From the NCBI GenBank assembly GCA_012934845.2, contig WNNJ02000174.1, positions 62,001 through 126,000 of the forward strand: DNA of 64,000 nt, read 5' to 3'. Shown piece after piece: positions 24,949 to 34,539 of this stretch (position 1 is its first letter; every line of letters starts with the position of its first letter). The DNA is from Pomphorhynchus laevis. Lineage: Eukaryota; Acanthocephala; Palaeacanthocephala; Echinorhynchida; Pomphorhynchidae. The position numbers and the translations under genes were made by a program. The notes below the pieces were generated by a model. It was not told the origin of the DNA. It saw only the letters and a program-made list of their open reading frames with translations, and did no database searches.

Positions 24949-25861
24949 ATGGAGTCGATAATGCTGTATCCTACCAGGCTTGATAAATATATTGTTAAAG
25001 TCAACTGGCAATACATGATGACTAGGGACATGTTCAACCTAAACATGATAAGGCGTTTTATCCAACATAATAGTTGTATAAAACTATTTAAACGAATTAG
25101 GTTTAGTGGTTCATATGCCATTATATCTTTTTTTGAAGTAGATATAAAAAACCAATTTATATCTTTTTTTGCCGATTCTTCCGATTTTTCGGTTATTGAC
25201 ATATCCCCTAAAAGAAATGTTATCATAAAATTTATTACGATATTCGCCGAGCATAGTGAAATCTAAATGTTTTGTTCTGAAATTGGTGTTAAGATGCTTA
25301 AAAAGATAGCTATCTCAAACACACATTTTACAACTGTACTAGCAAAAGTAGATAACGAAAAGATATTTTTAGCAAAAAACGGCCATGCTCATTTGTTAGG
25401 ACACGAAATTAAGATTGTTGAAATGGATGACCACGTATACAATAGTTTTCGGTTTCCCCAATGCTTTAGATGCCAAGAATGGGGTCATTACTCCCGTTTA
25501 TGCCAGAAGAAAGTGAAGTGTGTTCACTGTGCAGAATCACACAACTCCAACACTTGTACTAATAGACACGCATAAATGCGCAAACTGTGGGGAAGGTCAC
25601 AAAGCATATAATAAATCTTGCCAACACTTCCAAAATTACATACTACCATATAACTTACAACATAATCAAGAAGTTAACTCCAACATATCATTCGCATCAG
25701 TTGCATCAAAACAACCCATTGTAACAAATGCAGATCATAATATCAACCAACACCCCTGCAAAACACCTACTAAACATAGTGATGCTAGTAGGGATATGAA
25801 TTCTAAAGAAATAGAGCAAAATAAAAATTATTCAGAAAGAACTCAGATCAATAAACGATGA
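24949..25861 (+). pseudogene. LINE ORF1 (gag-like, three zinc knuckles)
   Basis: This is the nucleic-acid binding protein of the LINE. Reading starts at ATG 24949. One in-frame TAA at 25264 interrupts an otherwise continuous frame to 25575, and a frame change near 25560-25575 leads into the rest (to about 25861). The knuckles are CFRCQEWGHYSRLC (CX2CX4HX4C), then CVHCAESHNSNTC, then, after the frame change, CANCGEGHKAYNKSC. Three successive knuckles are usual for Jockey/I-type ORF1 proteins. The C-terminal tail is Asn/Lys-rich without motif. With one stop and one shift it no longer encodes a full protein. Confidence 0.85.
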
Positions 25862-26005
25862 GTTGGACAATATCAATGATAAAATTATTAATCTAGGATA
25901 TGGAATGGATAAAGTTGTACAAGTAGTAGAAAATCTATCAAACAATTAAACGATCTTTAGCACCCAAGTGATATCTCTCTTAAAAGAGTACGGACTAGAA
26001 TTTAA

Positions 26006-26614
26006 ATGCACCACATCTTCAACGAAATGAACAATAATAAACTAGCTATCGTCTTATGGAACTGTGCTTCAGTATCAAATGCAGCTCATCTTTTAAAAGA
26101 GGGATGCTTTAATGTAGTCGCTTTACAAGAAGCAAGAACACAAAGAGTTCTATCCGATGTATTTCTAGAATATACTCTATTTCACTTAAATATTAAGAAC
26201 GATAGCCCATTTAACTTGGCTACCTATATTAATAAATATTTACACCCTTCTTTAATAATGTCCGGCTATAACGATTTCTTTTCATTTCAAATAATAAAAA
26301 TTATTCTAAACGGTACAGCATTTAAATTTGCAAATGTTTATATTAAGAGTAAGGCTAAGTCAAAAAAAGGTTTGTGGCCTAGAAAATTTGCAGATGAGAT
26401 TAGAAATAAGTTTCAGTGGCTAATGGATAATAATTTGGATTTCATTATAGGTGACTACAACGATAACTGCGGAGTCAATATAATAAGATGCATTAACGAT
26501 AGGTTTACAGTAGAACTTCCAAACGAATATACTTTTTTTAATCGTACAAAGAAATGGTTTTCCACTATCGACTTTGCAATTTTAAACAAAGACAGTGCTA
26601 TTGACATTGAATAG
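26006..26614 (+). pseudogene. LINE ORF2, AP endonuclease part
   Basis: The frame has LWNCAS (N of the first motif), VALQEAR (catalytic Glu), FIIGDYNDN (Asp and Asn of the GDFN motif) and FSTIDFAIL (SxxID). These are the landmarks of the APE-type nuclease that nicks the target for first-strand priming. It stops at TAG 26612. One base out of frame the reading continues as SDVTFNQKTPW, so a single-base frame change close to 26609 and the repeat expansion that follows (26642-26705) separate it from the reverse transcriptase. The final SDH-type histidine is not seen. Spacing from ORF1 is about 145 bp. Confidence 0.85.
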
Positions 26615-26641
26615 CGATGTAACATTCAACCAGAAAACTCC

Positions 26642-26705
26642 ATGGTTGTACAACCATACAAATGCAGTTGTATGGTTGTACAACCATACAACTGCATGGT
26701 TGTAT
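26642..26705. repeat. perfect 36-bp palindrome and flanking repeats inside LINE ORF2
   Basis: 26662-26697 is a perfect palindrome (left half ATGCAGTTGTATGGTTGT). A second 16-bp palindrome built from the same words (ATGGTTGTACAACCAT) lies at 26642-26657. Short repeats of ATGGTTGTACAACCATACAA account for the whole stretch, which separates endonuclease from reverse transcriptase. The repeat adds about 18-20 codons to ORF2. Confidence 0.9.
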
Positions 26706-28756
26706 TTGAGTCTAAATCAACCAAAACATTTTTAAAGACTGTATTCGCTCCTAATTTCACCAACATTAATAATTTTAATCAGTCAGTAACATTGTACTTG
26801 TCTACCTCGTTAGATCGGTTACATTGTCATGAGTTTAAAAATCTTCTAGGTCCCCATCTGGATAGTGATAATCCAAAGTTTAAAGTTTCTCAAGTCGCCT
26901 CTGTAATAAATAATTATTTTAATATTAATTTTAACCTTTCTACTCTATATATCAATTCTGAAATTTTATCTGAAATCAATATTAATTTTTACACCATTAT
27001 AAACGATGGATTTCTTTCGTTCCTTAGAAACATTAATGTAATCCACCATAAACACACCAACGACATTTCATTTCTCTTAGTGAATAATATTCTTGAAGGC
27101 ATAAATAAATGCTTACTGAATGCATCCGACACTTTTTTATATAAGCAAAGATCGATAAACCGCAAATATTCAAACATCAAAATTAAAAAATTAAAAATGA
27201 AACAAAATTTACTAGATTTATGTGGAAATCTTGAGGAGGCGCATAGGATTCAATCTTACATAGAAAGATTGCAATATAAGTTAATCCTAACCAATGAAAT
27301 AAAGAAGATTAAATGTTATAAACCGTTTTCCAAAAATTGGTGGAATACAGTACATCGTAGAAAATTCAGAACTTGGAAAACGGCAGCATCCCGTTGGATC
27401 TCATCAACATCTTTTGACGAAGTCCAAGAAGCTATAAGAACAAAATTAACATCTAACGCTGAAACCTTAAATGACGAAAAGATGCTAAACAAATATCTAA
27501 TTTTAGACTGTATTAATACATCAGTAGGCATCGATATATCCTATAAGGATATACTAGACGCATTTCCTAGTAATTCGAAAGTTTCAAGCAATGGAATGTC
27601 ATGTCCTCCGGCTGCAATAAAACTTTTAAGTTTAAAGAATAAAATAAGAATAGCCAAGCATCTAGTAAACTGCTCACTGTCGGAGTATCTAAGCATTGGA
27701 TGTGGTAAAATGATAATTTTACCGAAAAATAAATTTATCAATAATATAAAAGATATCCGTCCAATTACAATTTCCAACCCATTACTAACGGCAGTTGAAA
27801 GAGCTTTGGCAATAAAAGTCTCGCAATTTTATGAACGAAACAATCTAATTAACAATAATATCTTCGGTTTTAGGAAAGGAAAAAGCACAGTTGGTGCGGT
27901 ACGGGATTTACAGATGTTCATTAATAAATATAATTGTCCGTGGATACTATATTCCCTTGATATTTCAGGAGCTTTTGATAATATATCTCAAGCAGAAATT
28001 TTAAAAACATTGATAAGGGATAAAGTTCCAAGTAACATGATTAAAAGAATATGGGCTTGTCTCAAAGCAAGATATTTCTATATTGATGGACATAAAGATA
28101 CAAAATATTACCTCAAGCAAGGTGTGCCGCAAGGATCTCCATTAAGTCCGATACTTTATGTAATTACCACTAGACATATTTTAAACAATCTATGTGATAA
28201 ACTCGTGCATGGAGTCATCTACGCTGACGACATTTCTTTGGTCTTTCTGAGAACCAAAAAGATGGCGTCAAAGGAGAAGTGTATGGAAAAATGCAAGATC
28301 GTCATTGACAAAATAAAACGTCGCCTGTCACGCTTAGGTTTAAATTTTAACATGAATAAATTTAAATACATTACCGGAAAATTCAAACACAAACGTGAGT
28401 TTACACGATTTGATGTAACAACTAACGGAAAACATTGCAGGACGGTAAAAATATTAGGATCGACTTTCACACCATCATTGTCAAAAAAGCCAGATATGAA
28501 CAAACTCAGAAAAATCATTAAAAAAGGTATATCAGTTTTTCACAGAGCCTTGAAACTTAATATATCATTAAGTAGATCATGCATTGTTTTAAATACATAT
28601 ATTCTGTCTGGATTATACTTCTATTCTAGAAATAGGCCACCTGAACAACGACAAACCTATCTAGACTTAGTTATGACAATGTTAAAAACAAACAAGAACA
28701 CCAGTAGTTGCATGCATAAAAACATGTTAACAAAATATATCAATTTTCTATTATAG
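26642..28756 (+). CDS. LINE ORF2, reverse transcriptase part (704 codons open)
   Basis: The open frame carries all the reverse transcriptase signatures: the IRPITISNP block, GFRKGKST, motif A SLDISGAFD (catalytic Asp about residue 440), motif B GVPQGSPLSP (from residue 494) and motif C YADD (527-530). It ends after GLYFYSRNRPPEQRQ with a short Lys/Asn-rich tail and TAA/TAG-type stop at 28754. The true protein would start with the endonuclease at 26006; the ATG at 26642 lies inside a palindromic repeat and is unlikely to be a natural start. The catalytic residues are intact, but the endonuclease part is cut off by a frame break. Confidence 0.9.
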   Translation: MVVQPYKCSCMVVQPYNCMVVFESKSTKTFLKTVFAPNFTNINNFNQSVTLYLSTSLDRLHCHEFKNLLGPHLDSDNPKFKVSQVASVINNYFNINFNLSTLYINSEILSEININFYTIINDGFLSFLRNINVIHHKHTNDISFLLVNNILEGINKCLLNASDTFLYKQRSINRKYSNIKIKKLKMKQNLLDLCGNLEEAHRIQSYIERLQYKLILTNEIKKIKCYKPFSKNWWNTVHRRKFRTWKTAASRWISSTSFDEVQEAIRTKLTSNAETLNDEKMLNKYLILDCINTSVGIDISYKDILDAFPSNSKVSSNGMSCPPAAIKLLSLKNKIRIAKHLVNCSLSEYLSIGCGKMIILPKNKFINNIKDIRPITISNPLLTAVERALAIKVSQFYERNNLINNNIFGFRKGKSTVGAVRDLQMFINKYNCPWILYSLDISGAFDNISQAEILKTLIRDKVPSNMIKRIWACLKARYFYIDGHKDTKYYLKQGVPQGSPLSPILYVITTRHILNNLCDKLVHGVIYADDISLVFLRTKKMASKEKCMEKCKIVIDKIKRRLSRLGLNFNMNKFKYITGKFKHKREFTRFDVTTNGKHCRTVKILGSTFTPSLSKKPDMNKLRKIIKKGISVFHRALKLNISLSRSCIVLNTYILSGLYFYSRNRPPEQRQTYLDLVMTMLKTNKNTSSCMHKNMLTKYINFLL

Positions 28757-28790
28757 AAAAATTATAAATGGTTTATGAAATCAAAAAAAA

Positions 28791-29560
28791 CACTTTAAAT
28801 ACTGAGAATACATTTATTTTTTTTTCTTTTTCTTTTAGATAAATCATCTCTGTCATCATTGTTGATTATAATTTTATTTTTTGTAATAATTTTAATTATT
28901 ACAAAATTAAAATTTTGTGTTTATGTACATTGTTAATTGGAATGCTACTATGGAAGAATCCGCGACAATAATATGAAGAAAACGAACAGAAGACACAATG
29001 CAAGGCAAACAATTTCTGAAAACCATGGATTTGACACGAAACAATTCATATGTTTCTTTTTCGAATGTTTTCTACTTTTTCAAATAAAATTGTTGTGTGT
29101 GTATCGATTAAGCTCCTAGGCGCATTCAATCTCGAACAAATCTTTCGCCTTTTACTAAAGATTTCCGTGGATGCACCTATAATGGAGTCTATTAAAATTT
29201 TTCTGCCTTCAGGCAATAAGAATCAAAGGTAGGATCAAAGTTAAGTTTTACTTGACCAATGTTTTTAACATCGTATGTTTTTAATTCAGTACATGTCCCC
29301 AGTAAGTGTGCTAAATATATTCATATTAGGGTGTAAACTTGCCGTGCTTGCAAACTCTTTATTATTCACCAAACACAAAGCCTTTGCAGTTTATATCACC
29401 AAATGGAAAAGTTGCAGTGCAATAACAAAGATAAGATGATAGGAAAGATGGTAAAGGATAAAAACAACAATCAAACAACATTTCCAAAATATTTAATTTA
29501 TTTTCAGGGTTTTCATACGCGTCGAAAAGTGTGTTATACAAACGTGGAAATATCAGGAGT
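28791..29560. other. LINE 3' flank and spacer, no gene seen
   Basis: Poly-T/CT-rich stretches (28815-28840) and an ATAATTTTAATTATTACAAAATTAAAATTTTG inverted tract lie close to the LINE end. The short open frames at 28937-29232 have no recognisable motif. Confidence 0.45.
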
Positions 29561-29569
29561 TGTCGAGGC

Positions 29570-29761
29570 TCACACCAGCCTTTTCTGTATCAAACTAGAG
29601 CATTGCCAGAGTCCAACAAAACGACACTGATAATGAGTTTTAAGAATGTCACGAGTTTGTAGAATACCATCGCAAGTTTGAAGAATAACATGTGCGGCCC
29701 GTTTGACAATAGCAATGCGTATCTCTACGTTATCGTCGACAATTGTATTGGACGCCAGCAA
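29570..29761 (-). pseudogene. possible LINE C-terminal fragment
   Basis: The minus-strand frame reads NVEIRIAIVKRAAHVILQ near its start. This weakly resembles the EIxxRIAxAxxAFxxL stretch that follows the reverse transcriptase domain in several LINE groups. Nothing else supports it: no catalytic motif is present, and the continuation is unlike the family. It may be a relic or chance. Confidence 0.3.
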
Positions 29762-29989
29762 CGAGCAGGCATTGATTTACCCGCTTTCCTTTCCGAAGAT
29801 GGTACTTCGGGTTCCCACAAACACAGGGCAATCAAGGAATAGTTCAACAGTTTTGATCAAAGATGCCTGTATTTCCTTCGATGGTATCATCTCTCAGTGA
29901 CCTGCGCGCCACCAAAACTCTAATAGATCTAGAAAAACGAAAGTACCAGACTAAGAGTCAGAGTGGCTAAACAAAAGAGTAACAGAGAA

Positions 29990-31125
29990 ATTAAAAGATG
30001 TAAATGTGATTGATGCCATTAGACTTGTGAGCAGCGACGAGTCTTTCCTTAAATCCTTAGAAGGGACGAAGCAAATTTTACGGGACAAGCACCTACCTAA
30101 ACATTTAAGAAGTCAAAAGCGACGAGTTTTCTGAGGTAGTGGGTTGAGCGATGTGTTAGGATCTAATACTACATCTTCTGTTAATCTGACATCAGAAAAC
30201 GTGTCGAATTACGTAGCCTCTAAAGGCGAATGCAACCCAAGTCTACTGTAACAGATGAGCCAATTATTCATGTCATCAGATCTTTCCCAAGTACATCTAC
30301 TGGCGGATCAGATGTGCCAACTCCCCTACATCTCAAAGATCTATCAGGCCAGTCTTCTGGAATTACAGTTGGCAGACTATTGCATTCTAAAGTTTCATTA
30401 TCCCTACTCACACTTTATAGGAACTTTCCCGAATTAATCATGTATATAATTTTTGAAGCCTGTTTATCCGCTCTGCGAAAGAAAGCAGGCCGCTATTCTA
30501 CCCATAGCTATCAAATGCTCGTTTCTACAACTTGCAAGTCAACTAGCTGCTCGTCATTTGACATATTAATTAATGATTTTGTGCCACACCAATTAGGTGT
30601 AAGGGTTTCGGGAGAAGCTGAGGTCAACGTAAATGCTGTCAGATATTTTGTACAGCATAATGTCAAGCCAGATTATGCCATGTTAAAATTAAATTTCTCT
30701 ACTGCCTTAAATTGCCTTAACAGAGCTCAGATGTTGCAATGCGTCCAGTACAAGCTTCCATGCATATCATGTTTTGTCAATATGTGATATAGTAGCCGAT
30801 AGTACCTTCCTCACCAAGACCACACTATAGAACCACTGGAAAGAGATCCAATTGGCCTTTTTATATTTTCGCTCACAATCAATGAAATCGCTAGGCGAGG
30901 AAAATCTCCTTTCCAGCTTTGGTATATGGATGATTGTAGATTAGGAAGGATAATAGAAGATATTCAGGCCGATATTAATAATATTTGGTTCCTGGGGAAA
31001 ATTCATAGATTGGTGCTCAAACCATCGAAGTGTGAGATAACATTAAATGGCAAAGTACAAAGAAAACCTTGTCAGGCAAGCTGCACCAGTGGATTGTCAT
31101 CACTAATTGGCTCAGTTTGACCAGC
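29990..31125 (+). pseudogene. orphan-clade reverse transcriptase relic, fragment 1
   Basis: The plus strand shows, across frame changes, the order of a reverse transcriptase family often seen in invertebrate genomes as single-ORF retroelements. DAIRLVSSDESF and LRDKHLP come first. HVIRSFPSTSTGGSD...PLHLKDL follows (usual form SFPxGSxxGxDGLxPQHLxDL). Next are FVPHQLGVRVSGEAEVNVNAVRYF and LKLNFSTALNCLNRAQMLQ (motif A with Asp replaced by Asn), and finally WYMDDCRLG with both catalytic Asp, then LKPSKCEIT. Motif A is in the frame 30230-30787 and motif C near 30925. At least three frame or stop breaks occur. It belongs to neither the CR1-like nor the APE-type LINEs in this window. I cannot name the clade. 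Confidence 0.8.
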
Positions 31126-31440
31126 ACTACGGCTTCACAAAATAGGATCATTAGCAAAAGCACTAGCAAATGCCAGCGCATGTATCTTTATATCGGGTCA
31201 CTTCTTCTAATATGAATATATCTCAAATGATTTTATTCAGCGTGAATTTTTGTAATCATAGAGTGCTGGTATAGCACTCTATAAGGTTACTAGAGGTGCT
31301 CTAGAACCTCATACACATGATTCGTTTATTGCCATCTGTTAGTTTTTTCCTGCATTCAGCAGTGGGACGGATCTGGCACTGATGAGTCATTATGATAACG
31401 AAACGGTATCTATTACCGTTTTCATTTTTCTTTCGCGTCG
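31126..31440. repeat. terminal-repeat-like segment behind the orphan RT relic
   Basis: 31141-31215 resembles the start of the 319-bp ribozyme units at 51.8-52.6 kb (GATCATTAGCAAAAGCAC, CAAATGCCAG, ATCGG). From about 31260 the sequence resembles the same unit in inverted orientation, ending in the hammerhead motif. It has the same fold-back layout as 52667-53040. Confidence 0.65.
31329..31408 (+). ncRNA. decayed hammerhead ribozyme
   Basis: GCCATC (cleavage triplet AUC) is followed by TGTTAG, a 30-base loop and CTGGCA (helix I, using two G-U pairs). Then come CTGATGA, helix II GTCAT/ATAAC with one mismatch, GAAA, and CGGTA. Helix III has one mismatch beside the triplet. The layout equals that of the intact copy at 52364-52444, but with decayed helices. 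Activity is doubtful. Confidence 0.75.
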
Positions 31441-31539
31441 TGCTTATATGATTATATAAATATAAATTAAATGTAAATATTTATATATTTATATTTGTGT
31501 TAATTTACAGGGATTAGCGGTTATCATAAGGAACTGCTG

Positions 31540-31605
31540 TATTGGTCTATAGACCAATATATCAGTATTGGTCTATAGTTTGGGCTATTGACCAAACTAT
31601 AGACC
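31540..31605. repeat. nested palindromes
   Basis: TATTGGTCTATAGACCAATA (31540-31559) is a perfect 20-bp palindrome. Directly behind it, GGTCTATAGTTTGG and CCAAACTATAGACC (31570-31605) form a 14-bp stem with an 8-base loop built from the same words. It lies between two reverse transcriptase fragments. Confidence 0.85.
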
Positions 31606-31609
31606 CATT

Positions 31610-31870
31610 TGAGGCTGTTCAACGGGGAGATCCGATTAACTTTTTTATATTTTCGCTCATAATCAATTAAATCGCTAGGCGGAGAAAATCTTTTTAGGTT
31701 TGGCATATGAATAATTGTACATTAGGACGATCAGTGAAATATATTAAGACCGATATTTATCTTATTCGGTTCCCGGGGAAATTTTAAGATTGGTGCTCAA
31801 GTCATCGAAGTGCGAGATCACAGCAAAAGGCAAAGTACAAAAGACGCCTTGTCAGACAAGCTGCACGAGT
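31610..31870 (+). pseudogene. orphan-clade reverse transcriptase relic, fragment 2 (motif B to C)
   Basis: This repeats only the later part of fragment 1: VQRGDPINFFIFSL (motif B region, usual VQQGDPLGPLLFxL), then MNNCTLG in place of YMDDCTLG, and the SKCEIT-type lysine block. The catalytic aspartates have become asparagines. It is joined to an earlier part of the same gene (fragment 3), so the order is scrambled relative to the protein. Confidence 0.7.
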
Positions 31871-33115
31871 GGATTGCCATAGATCATGAAAATGAACATA
31901 TTTGCTCAGCTGAATATGTAGGCGAATATCTGGATAGCTTTATCTCCAGGTCAAAATTAATCATGCGAATGCAACCGCATTTTTACAGACGAGTCAATTG
32001 TTCATGTCATTATATAATTTCTGAGTACATTTACGAGTGGATAAGATTGGCTAACATCCTTACATCTCAATGACTTATCGTGCCAGTCGGCTAGAATTAC
32101 AGTTGGCAGGCTATTGCATTCTATCTGTTCATTCATCCAACTGCTATTATCTATGAATTTCCCCGAATCAATCAGGTATATCTCTTTTGGAGCCCGTTTA
32201 GTAGCTCTTCGAAATAAAGAAGGCGGCATTCGATCCCTAACTATCGAATTTACGCTTAGCCGACCTGTGGGTAAACGTGCAGCTCATCACACTATTAACC
32301 TATTAATTAACGATTTTGTGCCACATCAATTAGGTTTGAGTGCTTCGGGTGGAGTTGATACCACCTTACATTCTGCCGGATTCTTTTTATAGCATTATGT
32401 CAAGACAAGTTATGCCATGGTAAAATTAGATTTCTCAAATGCCTTCAACTGCCTGAGCAGAGATGAGATGTGGCGATGCGCTCAGTCAAGATTTTAAGCA
32501 TATCCTGTTTCGTCAATACGTGATACGTAACCGATCGTGCCTTATCCATTAAGATCACATTAAAATCAGTATGCGTCTGACTAAACTCTCCATTCAGAAT
32601 GTTACTTTTCTTTTAAGAAACTGTTACAATATTCCTAAGCTTATGTATCTTTTACGATCTGCTCTGTGTTTCTTAGCTAACTCCTCAAATACATACGATT
32701 AAGCGTTGCTCGATACTTTTCAATCGATTATCAGCTTGCCAGTGAACGATAACGCATGGAAACAAGCAATTCTTCTTCAGCATTTGTCCTGCTATGCAAG
32801 TTTGCTATAAACCATCGTAAACTATTTCGATGACCGGGTTCTGTGCACAACGTCGTTTGCAGAGAACGCCCTATGCTATTAGTTATGGACTAATTGACTA
32901 TTATTCCCGTTAAACATGGCGGACTCAGCATTTGCACGATTCGTGACACTTCACTCTCTGCGTACATATCCTCCCGAATTTCTGCCAACAGGCTTTCTTG
33001 TGCAATTTTAGGATACCCTTTCTTTTCAATTGGAGAAACACATGAAGAACTACGCGCTAAATCTACCAAAAGCTAGTTGACTTTAACGTCGAGTGAGATG
33101 TTATTTTTGCCCGAT
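31871..33115 (+). pseudogene. orphan-clade reverse transcriptase relic, fragment 3
   Basis: From the N-terminal side: AEYVGEYL, IVHVI...LHLNDLSCQS, FGARLVALRNKEGGIRSL (usual GAxLxALxKxxGGIRPI), FVPHQLGLSASGGVDTTLHS and LDFSNAFNCLSRDEM (motif A, Asp intact). It then jumps past motifs B and C to the C-terminal part: FLLRNC, LLRSALCFL, WKQAILLQ and HGGLSICTIRDTSLSAYI. A ~45-bp stretch (32714) is repeated imperfectly at 33112. Several stops and frame changes are present. With fragments 1 and 2 it shows at least two original insertions of one family. Confidence 0.75.
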
Positions 33116-33365
33116 ACTTTTCAATCAATCATCAGCATGCCAGTGAACGATAGCCCATGGGAACTGGGAAAATAGGCAGTGCCCAGATTTTAAAATTGTG
33201 TAAATGAGGTTTGCTGTAATATTGGGAATGTATATTTGAAACCAACAAATTGATCTAAAGAGCACTAAAAGAAGAATTAAAACTTTTAAGCTGATTTTAC
33301 AAAGCAACGTAGACAATATTGTTCACAATATCGACAGTGAACAGTGACTGAATATTCATTTCTTA

Positions 33366-33545
33366 TGCTATTTATTAGTCAATTCATAGCAATTGACTTT
33401 TATCTTAAATTTCAATTTTCAATTTTAACTTGATATAAATATAAATAGTATAAAATCTTACCTAATAATAAATTAGTTATCTTTATTTACATATATCGTA
33501 TAAAATATGTAGGCTCAGTTATCTGATCTGATTTGTTCTACTGGC
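33366..33545 (+). mobile_element. diverged Penelope-like 3' tail
   Basis: CTATTTATTAGTCAATTCATA, the AT-rich tail, AACTTGAT and GTAGGCTCAGTTATCTGAT match, with many substitutions, the last ~190 bp of the elements at 7202-8043 and 60473-63361 (GTAGACTCAGTTAGCTGATT). It is an older insertion of the same or a sister family; the coding part is absent. The last few bases (TCTGATTTGTTCTACTG-CAAGTTT) are repeated once more downstream. Confidence 0.65.
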
Positions 33546-33764
33546 AAGTTTAATTGATCTGATTTGTTCTACTGACAAGTTTTATGCATTCGAACTAGAC
33601 AATCTTTCAAGTTTGGACTTAAATTTATTAATTTTAATTGTGATATTATAATATTAATTATAACATTATTCAAGTTTAACTGTATACTTTATTTTGACAT
33701 GGTATATTAAGCTTTAATCTTATAAATAAATCTTACCTCATCCAAATCTCAATTATAGGAAATC

Positions 33765-33905
33765 TCATCATTGACTTTCATTTAAAATTTCAATTTTAAA
33801 TTTTAACTTGATTTAAGTTATAAAATCTTATAAATATAAATAGTTTAAAATCTTACCTAATAATTAATTTGGTTATTTACATATATCGTACAAATAATAA
33901 TGATA
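33765..33905 (+). repeat. second diverged Penelope-like tail segment
   Basis: CATTGACTTTCATTTAAAATTTCAATTTTAA...AACTTGATTTAA...ACCTAATAATTAATTTGG...CATATATCGTAC repeats the sequence at 33385-33500 with about 15 percent change. It may be a local duplication of the tail or a second insertion. Confidence 0.5.
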
Positions 33906-34010
33906 CACTCTCATCTTGTAATCAACATTTAGAATGCACTACGTGAGGATAGAGGATAGTGTACTCTATATATTGAGGATACTATCCTGAATGATAGTAT
34001 CCTATCTAAA

Positions 34011-34140
34011 CGTCAACAGCAATACGCTACATTTAAGTATTAGTGGACCTCATAAGCTACTGATCCAATACCTACGTTTCACGTTTCCGTTATTTTAATG
34101 TTGGCTGACGAATAAAATAGAGGTCATCAGGAATTTTTAG
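34011..34140. repeat. MITE-like repeat, copy 3 (partial)
   Basis: It carries the conserved core: GTATTAGTGGACCTCATAAGCTACTGATCCAATAC, then TTTCACGTTTCC and TTTTAATGTTGGCTGA, matching copies 1, 2 and 4. The terminal parts are not recognisable, and the copy is embedded in a mosaic of other repeats. Confidence 0.6.
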
Positions 34141-34539
34141 TTCATAACTTTTTAAAAGAAAAATTTAGCGAAATGCCGACAATATTAAAACTGAAGATTT
34201 ATTTAATTATTAAGACAATATTACTTTTATTTTAAAGTTTGTCAAATTATTTCGATTATATAACTATCTCATTTAAACAAATGTGTTATAAAATGACCTT
34301 GTTTTCCAATTTTGTATTGACCAAATTAATATGTGTCCAATTTAAATACATTTATTGGTTCAATACAAATAAAATGTTATTTTTTAAAGACGATAGTATT
34401 TTTATTTTAAAGATGATATGTTTAGCGTTTATCCAAATTAGATAATTGTTGCATTTAAACAAATTAACTGTAATAAGACCTTGTTGCAATCTTTTATTTA
34501 TTGCTTCTGTCAAATGATGAAATTTCAAAGCTCATTTTC

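Larger units (their letters stand above)
24667..28790 (+). mobile_element. two-ORF APE-type LINE (LINE-1 of this window), nearly full length, broken
   Basis: A less AT-rich leader (from about 24667) precedes an ORF1 with zinc knuckles and an ORF2 with AP endonuclease and reverse transcriptase, ending in an AT-rich 3' region. The order and the Cys-His knuckles fit the I/Jockey-type LINEs; the clade is not fixed. No RNase H motif is visible. ORF2 resembles that of the minus-strand LINE at 44271-48159: both end shortly after GLxFxSRxRPP. Several breaks (listed under the parts) make it inactive. I could not define a target duplication, so the ends are approximate. Confidence 0.85.

Noticed and set aside
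29403-29900. Plus-strand short frames as host genes
   Set aside because: No recognisable motif; they overlap a weak minus-strand LINE-like fragment and lie in repeat-rich sequence.
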